This document shows, in pieces, positions 18,830 to 29,507 of a DNA stretch of 64,000 bases. The number at the start of each line of letters is the position of its first letter. Positions within the stretch are counted from its first letter, which is position 1. This stretch comes from Prochlorococcus sp. MIT 0603. GTDB lineage: Bacteria > Cyanobacteriota > Cyanobacteriia > PCC-6307 > Cyanobiaceae. A program made the translations under genes and the position numbers. The stretch lies in NCBI RefSeq assembly GCF_000760215.1, contig NZ_JNAW01000003.1:62001-126000 (forward strand), in the 5' to 3' direction. The notes below the pieces were generated by a model. That model had not been told where the DNA came from and did not search any database. It saw only the letters and a list, made by a program, of their open reading frames with translations.

Positions 18830-20323
18830 ATGATCATAAGTCGCCAGAAGTATATCGTCTTTTTAATAGGAATTTGTGGTGGTATTTTTTCTGGAATAGG
18901 ACTTTCAGAAGGGTGGGTTCTTTTTACTTTGCCAGCAATTGCTTTGCTCTGGTCTTCTAAAGAACATCCATTCGCAGGATTCCTTTGGGGCAGTATTGCT
19001 ACTCTTATCAGCCATCGATGGCTTTTAAGCCTCCATCCATTGAGTTGGATAGGGGTACCGAATATTTTAAGCCTTCCTATAACAATTTTCTTATGGTCTA
19101 TATGTAGTTTTTGGGGTGGATTACTTATCGAATGTTGGTGTTTGCTTGGCAGATCAACTTTTTTCAAGAGAAGTGATCATTCATCTCTAAAGAATCAATT
19201 CTTGGTTGCTTTTGCTTTGTCATTAATTTGGGGTCTTTCAGAAGTTCTTCTAGCAAAAAGTCCTTTGTTTTTATTTGGAATCAGTTCAAGTTTATTGCCT
19301 CAAGACAGGTGGCTAGCTGGTTTAGCTAGGTGGTTTGGAGCAGGGGGGCTAACCGCCTTGCAATTACTCTTAGGCTGGTGGATTTGGCAAATCGCGCTTG
19401 CATTAAAAAAAAGGCACTCAATTTTACGCTTATTTACTTGGGGCGTTTTTGTTCTAGTAATTTCTCACTATCTTGGTTGGAGTCTTATCTCAATCAATAA
19501 TTATTCATTCACAAAGCGTATTGCTCTATGGCAAACAAATGTGCCAATAAAAGAAAAATTTTCTAGTTCTCATTTGAAAGATCTTCCCACCGCAATCGAC
19601 GATGCTTTAAATGAAGCAAAAAAAACAGGTTCAGAATGGTTGGTTGCTCCAGAGGGGACGCTCTTAGCTGATCAAACTCTATTGTCACCTGCAGTAATAC
19701 CTTTTCTCTCAGGAGGTTTTAGATGGGTTGATGGCAAGCAGAGGAGTTCATTACTTGTATTCAACACAGGCAGCTCTAGCTTTAATGAAGCAATTGATAA
19801 ATATCGATTAGTCCCTTTAGGGGAATGGATCCCTAAACTTCCTAGTTTTGCTTTTAAAGGTCTTTCTTTAGTGGGAGGACTTGACCCAGGTCAATCTTCA
19901 AGGTTTCTTAAGTGGGAAGGGCCACCTGCAGGCGTAGCAATTTGTTATGAATTGAGTGATGGAAAATCTTTAGCTAAAGCTGCAAATAAAGGTGCTCAAT
20001 GGATTTTATCTATTGCAAATCTCGACCCCTATCCAATCTCTCTTCAAAAACAATTCATATCATTGGCTCAATTAAGGGGTATTGAACTTGCTAGAGATGT
20101 AATTAGTGTTGCAAATACAGGGCCAACTTCATTAATTAATAGCTCTGGACAAGTAAAGCAAGTTGTTGTTCCGTTCATTAAAGGTGTTGGGACAGTGGAA
20201 GTAAGTTTTTCCAATCAAATAAGTGGATATAGCCGATGGGGAGAGCTACCAATGATATTTGGTCTGATAGTTGCTATTTTTGAAATTACTAGATTAAAGG
20301 AGAAAAGTGAGTATGTCGGTTAA
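18830..20323 (+). CDS. lnt: Apolipoprotein N-acyltransferase
   Basis: An inner-membrane enzyme that adds the third acyl chain to lipoproteins. The N-terminal half holds about six membrane segments; the C-terminal half is a nitrilase domain with a complete candidate triad: E275 (APEGTLL), K324 (DKYRLVPLGE) and C372 (VAICYELSD). It has 497 residues and a last membrane helix near the end. The stop is only two bases from the stop of convergent mnmA, leaving almost no terminator space. Confidence 0.94.
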   Translation: MIISRQKYIVFLIGICGGIFSGIGLSEGWVLFTLPAIALLWSSKEHPFAGFLWGSIATLISHRWLLSLHPLSWIGVPNILSLPITIFLWSICSFWGGLLIECWCLLGRSTFFKRSDHSSLKNQFLVAFALSLIWGLSEVLLAKSPLFLFGISSSLLPQDRWLAGLARWFGAGGLTALQLLLGWWIWQIALALKKRHSILRLFTWGVFVLVISHYLGWSLISINNYSFTKRIALWQTNVPIKEKFSSSHLKDLPTAIDDALNEAKKTGSEWLVAPEGTLLADQTLLSPAVIPFLSGGFRWVDGKQRSSLLVFNTGSSSFNEAIDKYRLVPLGEWIPKLPSFAFKGLSLVGGLDPGQSSRFLKWEGPPAGVAICYELSDGKSLAKAANKGAQWILSIANLDPYPISLQKQFISLAQLRGIELARDVISVANTGPTSLINSSGQVKQVVVPFIKGVGTVEVSFSNQISGYSRWGELPMIFGLIVAIFEITRLKEKSEYVG

Positions 20324-20325
20324 CT

Positions 20326-21549
20326 TTATTCACTCTGGATAAGACCGCCTCCAAGAAGTATTTCTCCCTCATAAAAAACTGCAGCTTGGCCTGGTGTTAT
20401 AGAAAACTGAGCTGAGGCAAAATTTAATTTACAACGATGAGGGCGTTCATTTTCTATATCTTTTTTTGTTGGTTCAAGTGGTGAAAGTTTAGCCATTACA
20501 GGTTTACTCCTATAGCGTAATTGGACTTCTACTTGCATTGAATTATTGGGGGGGTTAATTGATAACCAATTAATTTCACCAACAGTACATTCAGATTTGC
20601 TTGCCTTTGACCGTGGCGCAACTATTACTCGATTCGAAGAGGATTGAAGCTCTATGACATGAAGTGGTTCTTCCCAAGCTATTCCCAAGCCTTTTCTCTG
20701 CCCAATGGTGAAATGCTCAATACCATTATGCTCCCCCAATACTTGGCCATCTTGCAAAACTATTTGCCCTTTCCTTGGTGGCAGATAAGAATCTAAAAAA
20801 GCCTTCATGGAGCCATGATGCTCCACAAGACATAGATCTTGACTCTCAGGCTTAGAAGCAGTCCTTAAATCCATATTTATAGCTTCTTTCCTTGTATCTG
20901 ATTTCTTAAGTTCCCCTAGAGGAAAAACTACTTTTTCAAGAATTTCCTGGGAAAGGTCATAAAGAAAATAACTTTGGTCTTTTGTTTCATCTAAACCTCT
21001 TAAGAGCTGATGACGAGGAGCTGCAGAACTTTTAGACGTTATTCTTTTGGAGCGTTGTTGTTCTACGTGCCTTATTCGTGCATAGTGGCCTGTTGCAAGG
21101 CGTTTTAATCCTAAATTTTTTGTAGCCCAATCCAGCATTGGTGAGAACTTTACAAATCGATTGCATTTTGAACATGGCAATGGCGTAATTCCTGATTGAT
21201 ATCCTTTAACCAAAGATTCAATAACCTCCTTTTGAAAAGTTTTTCTAGCATCAACTACATGATGTGGTATTCCAAGTTGCTTACAGATTCCTGCTGCATC
21301 GATAAGACCATCGGTGCAGCAAGATCCTTTCCCAGTCATTAACCAAAGTGTTAATCCTTCAACCTTCCAACCTGCTTCAACAAGGAGTGCCGCTGTTAAT
21401 GAACTGTCAACACCACCAGAAAGGCCTACAGCAATAGAATGTTCACCATTCATCTTCTTGAGCCTTGACAAAACATCTTTACTTACAGGAGTTCCTGCTG
21501 ATTTTTTTTGGTTAGATAAAGTTTTTATATTTGTATTAGTAATAGTCAT
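20326..21549 (-). CDS. mnmA: tRNA-specific 2-thiouridylase (MnmA/TrmU)
   Basis: Thiolates U34 of tRNA-Lys, -Glu and -Gln. The PP-loop ATPase motif [10 protein letters not shown] is near residue 43; the two catalytic cysteines fit [13 protein letters not shown] and [11 protein letters not shown]. The C-terminal GQRKGLGI and beta-barrel substrate domain follow. At 407 residues it is about 40 longer than E. coli MnmA, mostly a low-similarity N-terminal tail of about 30 residues, so a later start is possible. Confidence 0.96.
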   Translation of the reverse strand: MTITNTNIKTLSNQKKSAGTPVSKDVLSRLKKMNGEHSIAVGLSGGVDSSLTAALLVEAGWKVEGLTLWLMTGKGSCCTDGLIDAAGICKQLGIPHHVVDARKTFQKEVIESLVKGYQSGITPLPCSKCNRFVKFSPMLDWATKNLGLKRLATGHYARIRHVEQQRSKRITSKSSAAPRHQLLRGLDETKDQSYFLYDLSQEILEKVVFPLGELKKSDTRKEAINMDLRTASKPESQDLCLVEHHGSMKAFLDSYLPPRKGQIVLQDGQVLGEHNGIEHFTIGQRKGLGIAWEEPLHVIELQSSSNRVIVAPRSKASKSECTVGEINWLSINPPNNSMQVEVQLRYRSKPVMAKLSPLEPTKKDIENERPHRCKLNFASAQFSITPGQAAVFYEGEILLGGGLIQSE

Positions 21550-21595
21550 AGCTGTATTAATTTTTCATAGTGTTGGAAATATTTAGGGGGAAATT

Positions 21596-23179
21596 TTGAC
21601 TTGGCCTAACTCTGACGCTGGTCATTTAATTGTCTCATCTTCTCAGATGAGAAAGATTGAAGAGCAGCTTTTTTCATGTGGAATGCCAGTAGAAGCATTA
21701 ATGGAAAAGGTTGGATTGAAAATGACAAGCTGGATACTTAACAATTTACAAGTTATAAAAAACGGTGTTGTCATTTTAGTAGGACCTGGGCACAACGGTG
21801 GCGATGGTCTTGTTTTAGCTAGGGAACTTTTTTTATCAGGTGTAGATGTCTCATTATGGTGTCCATTTCCAATAAAAAAATCTTTAACAGCTAAACATCT
21901 TTCTTATTGTATTTCTATTGGAATAACTAAATTAGCAAGTCCTCCAGATGCTTCTGAAAAAGTTCTTTGGATTGATGCTCTTTTTGGCCTTGGCCAAACC
22001 AAGTCAATACCTAAAGAGATAGGGCTGCTATTCCAAAAAAGAAATGAGCTCAGACCAAGAGAATTAATAAGTTTAGATGTCCCTTCTGGTATTTGCTCAG
22101 ATCATGGAAAACCCTTTAAAAATGGAGCAGCAAAAGCTTCTTACACACTAACTGTAGGCTTTATCAAAACAGGTCTTCTTCAAGACATTGCGATGCCTTA
22201 TGTAGGGCACCTAATCAGAATCGATATAGGTATTCCAGATATTGCAATCAAATCATTAGCTAAATCTTTACCTTTACAAATCTCACCAAAAGATATTCAT
22301 TCATTTGAACTTCCTTCAATTTCTGTTAATTCAAATAAATATCAACGCGGACGTCTGATGATTTGTGCAGGCAGCCAAAAGTATCGAGGTGCTGCTTTAC
22401 TTGCATTGAGAGGTGCTATTGCAAGTGGTGTTGGAAGTATCCAAGCAGTTTTGCAACAAAATATCTGTGATCAGCTTTGGAAATTGATACCTGAAGTAGT
22501 CTTTCAAAGTTATTCTGACAAAGAAGAAAAAGAAATTTATATCGGCAAATGTTTAAGCAAAATTAGATTAGATAAAATTGATTCTTTACTAATTGGACCA
22601 GGCTTAGATTATGCGAATGAAAAGTGGGAAGATTTCTCTCCCGCTCTTGAGGATTTCCCAGGATTATTAGTACTTGATGCTGATGGTTTAAACAGGCTTT
22701 CACATTCGCAAGAAGGATGGAAATGGTTCCATAAACGCAAAGGTCCGACATGGATTACACCTCATTTAAATGAGTTTTGTCGTTTATTCCCTGAGATAGA
22801 TATTGATTATCCGCTAAACGCAGCAAGGATTGCAGCAGATCTAAGTAGAGTAGGGATTTTGCTAAAAGGTGCTCATAGTGTTATTGCCGCTCCAGGAGGC
22901 TCTGTTTGGCAACTGGCAAATACTTCTGGTCTTGTAGCAAGAACTGGATTAGGGGATGTATTGGCAGGCTTTGTTGCAGGGATTGGAGCTTTAGGACTAT
23001 CTTCCGACCAGAAAATTGGCTTTGATTTATTTGCCTTTTCAGTTTTAGTTCATGCTTATGCAGCTGCTTCATGTGAAGACGGAACTAGCGCAGCCTTGAT
23101 TTCTAAAACTTTAGAAAAAACCTTCAATGACATTCAGGTAGAAAATGTTCGCAATGATACATATAGACGCCTAAAATGA
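21596..23179 (+). CDS. nnrD: Bifunctional NAD(P)H-hydrate epimerase / ADP-dependent dehydratase
   Basis: Repairs hydrated NAD(P)H. The N-terminal YjeF epimerase domain (about residues 1-210) has VGPGHNGGDGLVLAREL; the C-terminal ribokinase-like dehydratase domain (about 225-527) has LLIGPGL, LDADGLN and RTGLGDVLAG. The fusion of both domains in one chain is the common bacterial form (527 residues). The start is a TTG at 21596 with a clear AGGGGG Shine-Dalgarno a few bases upstream, which decides it. Confidence 0.95.
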   Translation: MTWPNSDAGHLIVSSSQMRKIEEQLFSCGMPVEALMEKVGLKMTSWILNNLQVIKNGVVILVGPGHNGGDGLVLARELFLSGVDVSLWCPFPIKKSLTAKHLSYCISIGITKLASPPDASEKVLWIDALFGLGQTKSIPKEIGLLFQKRNELRPRELISLDVPSGICSDHGKPFKNGAAKASYTLTVGFIKTGLLQDIAMPYVGHLIRIDIGIPDIAIKSLAKSLPLQISPKDIHSFELPSISVNSNKYQRGRLMICAGSQKYRGAALLALRGAIASGVGSIQAVLQQNICDQLWKLIPEVVFQSYSDKEEKEIYIGKCLSKIRLDKIDSLLIGPGLDYANEKWEDFSPALEDFPGLLVLDADGLNRLSHSQEGWKWFHKRKGPTWITPHLNEFCRLFPEIDIDYPLNAARIAADLSRVGILLKGAHSVIAAPGGSVWQLANTSGLVARTGLGDVLAGFVAGIGALGLSSDQKIGFDLFAFSVLVHAYAAASCEDGTSAALISKTLEKTFNDIQVENVRNDTYRRLK

Positions 23180-23295
23180 CGTTTTTCGAGAGAAATGTGT
23201 AGATTTCAAAGCAAGAATCTGAAGGCTTTTTGAAGCATTGGCCACTTTTCCAAATTCTGTAGGAAAGTCAACTATCCGAGTTTGGGAAAATCAAA

Positions 23296-24237
23296 ATGGT
23301 TTCAACAGCACCCAAGCCAGCAGAATCACAAAAAAGAAGGAGCACTGACCCCATTAGTTGGTATTTAGCCACTATCGGGAGAGTACCTCTATTGACACCA
23401 GCCGAGGAAATTGAGCTAGGCAATCAGGTTCAGGTAATGATGAACCTGACCGAAGATGGAATGGTTAATGAAAAAACCAAAACATTTACTGCACATGAAC
23501 GCCGCTTAATTCGAATAGGTCGAAGAGCAAAGGAAAGAATGATGAAAGCAAACCTTCGTCTTGTAGTTAGCGTCGCAAAAAAATATCAAGGAAAAGGATT
23601 AGAGCTCTTGGATCTTGTTCAGGAAGGTTCGCTTGGATTAGAAAGAGCTGTAGAAAAATTCGATCCAACCCGTGGATATAAATTCTCCACTTATGCATTT
23701 TGGTGGATTCGTCAAAGTATGACTAGAGCTATTGCATGTCAATCTCGTACCATTCGTTTACCGGTTCATCTAAGTGAAAGGCTTGCATCTATTAGAAAAG
23801 TAAGCCTTGATTTAGCTCATAAGTTAGGCGCAATGCCAAATAGAGTTGAAATTGCTGAAGAAATGGATATAGAAGTTGAAGAACTTGATTCTATTTTGCG
23901 TCAAGCACTTACAACTAGCAGTCTTGATGCACCAGTAAATGGTGATGATGGACGAAGCTTCTTAGGTGATTTAATTGCAGACGGTTCTGCTGAAGAGCCT
24001 TTGGAAAAGGTTGAACAAAGTATTCATCAAGAGCAACTTGGCAGATGGTTAACACACCTAAGCGAGCAAGAGCAGCATGTCCTCAAACTTAGATTTGGAC
24101 TTGAAGGCAATGATAGGCATACACTTGCTGAAATTGGACGATTACTTGAAGTATCAAGAGAACGTGTACGACAAGTTGAACTAAAATCTCTAAGAAAATT
24201 GAGAAATTTGACTAGAAAGCTTCCAAGTGGGATTTAA
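23296..24237 (+). CDS. Group 2 sigma-70 family RNA polymerase sigma factor
   Basis: A 313-residue sigma factor with region 1.2 (DPISWYLATIGRVPLLTP), region 2 core binding (ANLRLVVSVAKKYQGKGLEL and DLVQEGSLGLERAVEKFDP), region 2.4 (YAFWWIRQSMTRAI), region 3 and region 4 ending in a helix-turn-helix (LAEIGRLLEVSRERVRQVE). The lack of a large region 1.1 and the length make it a cyanobacterial group 2 factor, used for stress, light or time-of-day responses, rather than the principal RpoD1. Which paralogue it is cannot be told from the window. Confidence 0.93.
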   Translation: MVSTAPKPAESQKRRSTDPISWYLATIGRVPLLTPAEEIELGNQVQVMMNLTEDGMVNEKTKTFTAHERRLIRIGRRAKERMMKANLRLVVSVAKKYQGKGLELLDLVQEGSLGLERAVEKFDPTRGYKFSTYAFWWIRQSMTRAIACQSRTIRLPVHLSERLASIRKVSLDLAHKLGAMPNRVEIAEEMDIEVEELDSILRQALTTSSLDAPVNGDDGRSFLGDLIADGSAEEPLEKVEQSIHQEQLGRWLTHLSEQEQHVLKLRFGLEGNDRHTLAEIGRLLEVSRERVRQVELKSLRKLRNLTRKLPSGI

Positions 24238-24289
24238 TTAGTTATTTCTAGATTCCCTGCAAAGTCTATTAGGATAAAGCTTCTATTAA

Positions 24290-25363
24290 TTAATTTTCCG
24301 CCCAAATATATTTTGTTAGTTCAGCAGGGTCAGGATCTGCTGCACCAAGCGCGAATTCCACAGCATCGTTTATCTCCTTATCTATTTCTCTTTCTATTTC
24401 TCTTAATTCTGAGGATGAAACAATGTTCTTTTCAGAAAGATCCTTTTCAAGAAGTTTTAGGGGATCCCTTTTTGCCCAAAAATCCTTTTCTTCAGAAGAG
24501 CGCAATTCGTCAGGGTCTGCAAGAGAGTGTCCTCTAAATCTATAGGTTAAGCATTCAAGTAAAGTGGGACCTTCTCCAGCCCGGGCTCTTTCAATTGCTC
24601 TTTGAGCAGCTCCTCGAACCGCAAGGACATCCATTCCATCAACTTCCTCACCCTTCATACCAAAAGCATCAGCTTTTCTCCATATTTCAGGTTCACTAGT
24701 AGCACGATCATGTGCCATACCTATTGCCCATTTATTATTTTCAACAACAAAAAGCATAGGCAATTTCCATAGTTGGGCCATATTTAAACATTCATAAAAT
24801 TGACCAATATTGCAAGTGCCATCTCCAAAAAAAGCAGCTGTAACTGCATCACTTTCCTGAGTGCCAAATACTTCTTTTTTGTAACGACTAGTAAAAGCTG
24901 ACCCTAGTGCCACAGGAATACCTTCTCCTATAAAGGCATAGCCACCTAGCAGGTGATGTTCTTTGGAAAAAAGATGCATTGATCCACCTCTCCCTTTGCT
25001 ACATCCTGTTTCCTTCCCAAACAGCTCACTCATAACTTGTCTTGCAGGAACTCCAGCACTTAAGGCATGTACATGGTCACGGTAAGTACTGCAAAACCAA
25101 TCATGCTTTTGTTTCATTGCTCCAATAACCCCTGAACTTACTGCCTCTTGACCGTTGTAAAGATGAACAAATCCAAACATCTTGCCCCGATAGTACATTT
25201 CTGCGCATTTATCTTCAAATCTTCTTCCCAAGGTCATATCCTTAAAAAGTCTTAGACCAGTGGTGCGATCGAGATCTGCTTTTTTTTGATTGGAGATATT
25301 CCGCAGCCGCTCTGCATGAGCACCTTCTAAAGACAACTTATTGGGTGTTTGCTGATTAGTCAC
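24290..25363 (-). CDS. pdhA: Pyruvate dehydrogenase E1 component, alpha subunit
   Basis: The thiamine-diphosphate subunit of the pyruvate dehydrogenase complex. TPP-binding motif [19 protein letters not shown] with partner [11 protein letters not shown], the N-terminal [20 protein letters not shown] and the phosphorylation-loop-like [15 protein letters not shown] are all present. 357 residues. The beta subunit is not adjacent, as usual in cyanobacteria, where the pdh genes are scattered. Confidence 0.96.
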   Translation of the reverse strand: MTNQQTPNKLSLEGAHAERLRNISNQKKADLDRTTGLRLFKDMTLGRRFEDKCAEMYYRGKMFGFVHLYNGQEAVSSGVIGAMKQKHDWFCSTYRDHVHALSAGVPARQVMSELFGKETGCSKGRGGSMHLFSKEHHLLGGYAFIGEGIPVALGSAFTSRYKKEVFGTQESDAVTAAFFGDGTCNIGQFYECLNMAQLWKLPMLFVVENNKWAIGMAHDRATSEPEIWRKADAFGMKGEEVDGMDVLAVRGAAQRAIERARAGEGPTLLECLTYRFRGHSLADPDELRSSEEKDFWAKRDPLKLLEKDLSEKNIVSSSELREIEREIDKEINDAVEFALGAADPDPAELTKYIWAEN

Positions 25364-25473
25364 TTTTGATGATTCCTTTTATATATGTATAACTTTAAAG
25401 GTCTATGGAAGAAATAAGCATTGCATAGATTTTTGTTCTGTCTAAAGTTTAATTCTAATCGCTTGATTATTGA

Positions 25474-27522
25474 TTGGAACTGCCGATCGATCATTTTCGC
25501 TTACTGGGGATCAGTCCCTCTTCAAGTCCAGAAGAGGTACTTAGATTTTTTCAGTTGCGCTTAAACCAAGTTCCTGAAGAGGGTTTTACCCCTGAAGCAC
25601 TTGTGCAACGGGCAGAGCTTCTACGCAGATCTGCTGATTTACTTTGTGATAAGGAATCGCGAGACAAATACGAATCGGCTCTCCTAGGAGGTGCCACTGG
25701 TCTTGAATTCTCATCGAATCGAGAGGTTGCTGGCTTAATACTTTTATGGGAAGCCGGAAATGCTTTAGAAGCTTTCAAATTAGTTCGCAAAGCCCTACAA
25801 CCCCCGCAAGCGCCTGCACTTGGCAGTGGAAGAGAGTCTGATTTAACATTATTAGCTGCACTTTCATGCAAAGATTCGGCTTTACAAGAGCAAGAACAAA
25901 GACACTATTCTTTTGCAGCAGAACTATTAGAGGAAGGCATTCATCTACTGCAAAGGATGGGAAAGCTGCCAGAACATAGAAAGAATCTTGAAAAAGAACT
26001 CGAAGCGTTAATTCCTTATAGGATTCTAGATTTGCTTAGCAGAGACTTATCTGACCAAAAGTCTCATCAAGAAGGGCTAAATTTATTAGATTCTTTTGTT
26101 TTAAAAAGAGGTGGTTTAGAAGGCAAAAAGTTAAGTGGTTCAAATAGTGAATTAAAGCAAACTGATTTCGAATTATTTTTCCAACAAATCAGGAAATTTT
26201 TGACCGTTCAAGAACAAATAGATTTATTTTCCCATTGGAATAAAAACGGATCCATTGATGCAGGTTTTCTGTATGCAATATCTTTGGTTGCTTCTGGTTT
26301 CTATAGACGAAAACCACAAGCCTTACAAAAAGCAAGGAGAAAGATTAAGAGGCTTGGTTTAGAAGGTTTTGACTCTATGCCTTTGCTTGGTTGCATAGAT
26401 CTTTTGCTTGCAGATGTGAAGCAAGCAGAGTTATGTTTCAACCAAAGTTCTGACAAAGGATTAAAGGAATGGTTTAACACTTATCCAGGAGAGAAGCTGG
26501 CTGCATTATGCGATTATTCAAGGAGTTGGTTGTCAAGAGATGTTCTACCTGGATTCAGAGATATTGAAGCAGATTCTGTAGATTTAGAAGCTTGGTTTGC
26601 TGATAAAGATGTTCAAGATTATGTAGAGAAAATTGAAAAGAAAGGAGCTTTAAGAATTGCACAAGCAGGTTTTTCTTTTATTTCTGGATTATCTCAAGAA
26701 AAGCCTCAGCAAGTCTCATCTGCAAATCAAGCACAAGACCCCTCAGGTTTTGTTGTACGTGAATCCAATCAGAAAGCTATAGGAGAAGATTATCAGCAAA
26801 GAACATCCCAAGGCAAAAAGGCATTAATCCTAAAAGAATTATTTCCAGATTATGCAAAGTTATTTTCTTGTTTCAGAATTCCTTCTTTTAATTTTTTACA
26901 ACCACTGTTTAGAAGTACTTCTAACAATTGCTTATTAGGTATTTTTGTATTTCTCTGTTTATTAAGTTCTGGAACTCTAATTGGTTGGATGACAATGAGA
27001 AGTCAACTAGAAAAGGATATCTCAACACAATCATCACTATTAAAAGAGTTACCAGAGCCTAAGGATTCTATTCCTAGTAATAATTTGAAGGAATCATTTC
27101 AATCAAGATCAGATACAATTAATTTCAAGCCTTTAACTGATATAAGGCCTAATCAGAGTCAAATAATGACTTTAATTGAAGCATGGTTAAAATCCAAAGC
27201 AGATATTCTTTCTGGTAGCTTAAATAAGAACCTAGAAAAAGTTGCAAGGAAAGAGTTGGTTGATATCGTGAATAATCAGAGGAAGGAAGATGAATTATTA
27301 GGGCATAAGCAGGTAATTAATGCAAAGATAATCTCATTAGAGATTTTGAATCAAACAGATAAAAGAATTGCCGTTAGAGTTATTATTTCCTACAAAGACC
27401 AAAGAGTGAAAGACTCTGGAGAAATACTTTCTGAAACAAGTATTCCTTCTTTAAAAGTTAAATATATTTTAGGTAGGAGGAAAACACTTTGGCAGTTGGT
27501 TGATTTCTCCAGCGGAGCTTAA
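25474..27522 (+). CDS. zipN: Cell division protein ZipN/Ftn2 (ARC6 homologue)
   Basis: A cyanobacterial divisome scaffold that tethers FtsZ to the membrane. It starts with a J-domain-like segment (LPIDHFRLLGISPSSSPEEV), then a long helical cytoplasmic region, one transmembrane helix at about residues 485-504 (GIFVFLCLLSSGTLIGWM), and a periplasmic C-terminal IMS (DUF4101) domain of about 120 residues beginning SQIMTLIEAWLKSKADIL. The total of 682 residues is normal. The start is TTG at 25474; conservation begins at once after it. FtsZ, its partner, is at 1.1 kb. Confidence 0.93.
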   Translation: MELPIDHFRLLGISPSSSPEEVLRFFQLRLNQVPEEGFTPEALVQRAELLRRSADLLCDKESRDKYESALLGGATGLEFSSNREVAGLILLWEAGNALEAFKLVRKALQPPQAPALGSGRESDLTLLAALSCKDSALQEQEQRHYSFAAELLEEGIHLLQRMGKLPEHRKNLEKELEALIPYRILDLLSRDLSDQKSHQEGLNLLDSFVLKRGGLEGKKLSGSNSELKQTDFELFFQQIRKFLTVQEQIDLFSHWNKNGSIDAGFLYAISLVASGFYRRKPQALQKARRKIKRLGLEGFDSMPLLGCIDLLLADVKQAELCFNQSSDKGLKEWFNTYPGEKLAALCDYSRSWLSRDVLPGFRDIEADSVDLEAWFADKDVQDYVEKIEKKGALRIAQAGFSFISGLSQEKPQQVSSANQAQDPSGFVVRESNQKAIGEDYQQRTSQGKKALILKELFPDYAKLFSCFRIPSFNFLQPLFRSTSNNCLLGIFVFLCLLSSGTLIGWMTMRSQLEKDISTQSSLLKELPEPKDSIPSNNLKESFQSRSDTINFKPLTDIRPNQSQIMTLIEAWLKSKADILSGSLNKNLEKVARKELVDIVNNQRKEDELLGHKQVINAKIISLEILNQTDKRIAVRVIISYKDQRVKDSGEILSETSIPSLKVKYILGRRKTLWQLVDFSSGA

Positions 27523-27593
27523 TTTTTTTATTTAAATGAATATAGTCATTTCTTTAGGTAGGCTATTAAAGATGGATTTAAAAAATCATTGAA

Positions 27594-29051
27594 ATGTTTG
27601 ATGAGCTTTCCGCACGTTTTGAAGATGCAGTCAAAGGTCTAAGAGGCGAGAAAGCAATTAATGAAGAGAATGTAGAACTTGCGCTTAAGGAAGTTCGACG
27701 TGCTCTTTTAGAAGCCGATGTAAGCCTTTCTGTGGTCAAGGATTTTGTAGAGGAAGTACGTCAAAAAGCTATTGGTGCAGAGGTAGTAAGAGGAGTCAAG
27801 CCAGGAGAGAAATTCATCCAGGTTGTTCATAATGAGTTAGTAGAAGTCATGGGGGGTAACAACTCTCCATTAACAGAATCAACGAAAAAGCCTTCTGTCA
27901 TACTTATGGCAGGCCTTCAGGGGGCTGGGAAAACAACAGCAACAGCAAAATTAGGGCTGCATCTAAAAGAGAAAGGGAAGAAAACCTTGCTGGTTGCCGC
28001 TGATGTCTATAGACCAGCTGCAATAGATCAATTAAGCACCTTAGGTAAACAGATTGACGTAGAGGTTTTTAGTCTTGGTAAAGATCTAAAACCTGAAGAG
28101 ATTGCCTCTGCTGGTTTAGCAAAAGCGCAAAAGGAAGATTTTGACAACCTAATAGTTGATACCGCTGGAAGATTGCAGATTGACAAGGAAATGATGGATG
28201 AAATGGTTCGCATCAATTCTGCTGTGAATCCAGATGAAGTCTTATTAGTAGTTGATTCTATGATTGGTCAGGAGGCGGCTGATATCACTAGGGCTTTTCA
28301 TGAAAAAATAGGTATTACAGGGGCTGTCCTTACAAAACTAGATGGTGATTCAAGAGGAGGGGCTGCTCTTTCAATAAAAAAAATAAGTGGTCAACCCATC
28401 AAATTCATTGGGACTGGGGAAAAGGTAGAGGCTTTACAACCTTTTCATCCTGAAAGAATGGCTGGAAGGATTTTGGGAATGGGCGATGTATTGACTCTTG
28501 TTGAAAAAGCTCAAAAGGAAGTGGAAATTGCTGATGCTGAACAAATGCAAAGGAAGTTTCAAGAAGCAACTTTTGATTTCTCTGACTTTGTTAAACAGAT
28601 GAGGCTTATAAAAAGGATGGGATCTTTAGGAGGGTTAATGAAAATGATCCCAGGAATGAATAAAATTGATGATGGAATGCTGAAAAGTGGTGAAGAACAA
28701 TTAAAGCGAATAGAGGCAATGATTGGTTCTATGACTGATGCAGAGAGATTGCAACCAGAGCTGCTAGCAGCGGAGCCTTCTAGGAGGAGAAGAGTTGCAC
28801 TTGGCAGTGGCCACACCCCTCCTGAGATGGATAAGGTTTTAGCAGACTTTCAGAAAATGAGAGGCCTGATGAAGCAAATGTCTAGTGGGGCTGGAATGCC
28901 AGGGCTGGGAGGCTTCCCAGGTCTTGGCGGGCCAGGAAGCATGCCTGGCTCGGCACCGAATCAATTTAATTCTAGAAAAAGTGGTGGTTCAATTGGCTCC
29001 AAAAAACGTCAGCGTCCTCATAAAAAAAAGAAAGGATTTGGAGACTTATGA
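27594..29051 (+). CDS. ffh: Signal recognition particle protein Ffh
   Basis: The SRP54 GTPase that delivers nascent membrane proteins with the SRP RNA. The N domain is followed by the G domain with P-loop GLQGAGKTTT, DVYRPAA, DTAGR and TKLDGDSRGG, then the methionine-rich M domain (about residues 325-435, IKRMGSLGGLMKMIPGM) that binds RNA and signal peptides. The tail is Gly/Pro-rich (GLGGFPGLGGPGS) and ends in a basic stretch, for 485 residues. The RNA partner is encoded at about 1.0 kb. rpsP follows after 78 bases. Confidence 0.98.
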   Translation: MFDELSARFEDAVKGLRGEKAINEENVELALKEVRRALLEADVSLSVVKDFVEEVRQKAIGAEVVRGVKPGEKFIQVVHNELVEVMGGNNSPLTESTKKPSVILMAGLQGAGKTTATAKLGLHLKEKGKKTLLVAADVYRPAAIDQLSTLGKQIDVEVFSLGKDLKPEEIASAGLAKAQKEDFDNLIVDTAGRLQIDKEMMDEMVRINSAVNPDEVLLVVDSMIGQEAADITRAFHEKIGITGAVLTKLDGDSRGGAALSIKKISGQPIKFIGTGEKVEALQPFHPERMAGRILGMGDVLTLVEKAQKEVEIADAEQMQRKFQEATFDFSDFVKQMRLIKRMGSLGGLMKMIPGMNKIDDGMLKSGEEQLKRIEAMIGSMTDAERLQPELLAAEPSRRRRVALGSGHTPPEMDKVLADFQKMRGLMKQMSSGAGMPGLGGFPGLGGPGSMPGSAPNQFNSRKSGGSIGSKKRQRPHKKKKGFGDL

Positions 29052-29128
29052 TCCCTCAACAGGCTAATGTAGAAAGCGGTACGTGATTAATCACTACCTT
29101 CCTTAAATAACTTAGAAGTTAAGCGCAG

Positions 29129-29500
29129 ATGATCAAACTCCGCCTTAAGCGGTTCGGAAAGAAGAGGGAAGCCAGCTTCCGCTTAGTTGCTTGCAATAGC
29201 ACTTCGCGAAGAGATGGGCGTCCACTTCAGGAATTAGGTTTTTACAATCCACGAACTAAAGAAACACGATTAGATGCTGAAGCTCTTAGGTTGAGATTAA
29301 GTCAAGGTGCTCAGCCAACAGATGCTGTTCGTGCTCTATTAGAAAAAGGTGGAATTTTAGAAAAAACAATTAGACCGGCTGAATTGATTGGCAAAGCAAA
29401 ACAAGAAAAGGATAGGACATCAGCAACAAAAGCTTCATCCAAAAAGCAAGAAGACAAATTGAAAGAATCAGATTCAACCGAAGCCTCTGCTGACACCTAA
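29129..29500 (+). CDS. rpsP: 30S ribosomal protein S16
   Basis: The N-terminal 80 residues are plain S16 ([34 protein letters not shown]). The 123-residue protein carries a charged, low-complexity C-terminal tail (residues about 88-123, rich in Lys, Glu, Ser and Thr) longer than E. coli S16 (82). The tail is common in picocyanobacteria. It sits between ffh and phoH, 7 bases before the phoH start. Confidence 0.98.
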   Translation: MIKLRLKRFGKKREASFRLVACNSTSRRDGRPLQELGFYNPRTKETRLDAEALRLRLSQGAQPTDAVRALLEKGGILEKTIRPAELIGKAKQEKDRTSATKASSKKQEDKLKESDSTEASADT

Positions 29501-29507
29501 TACATTC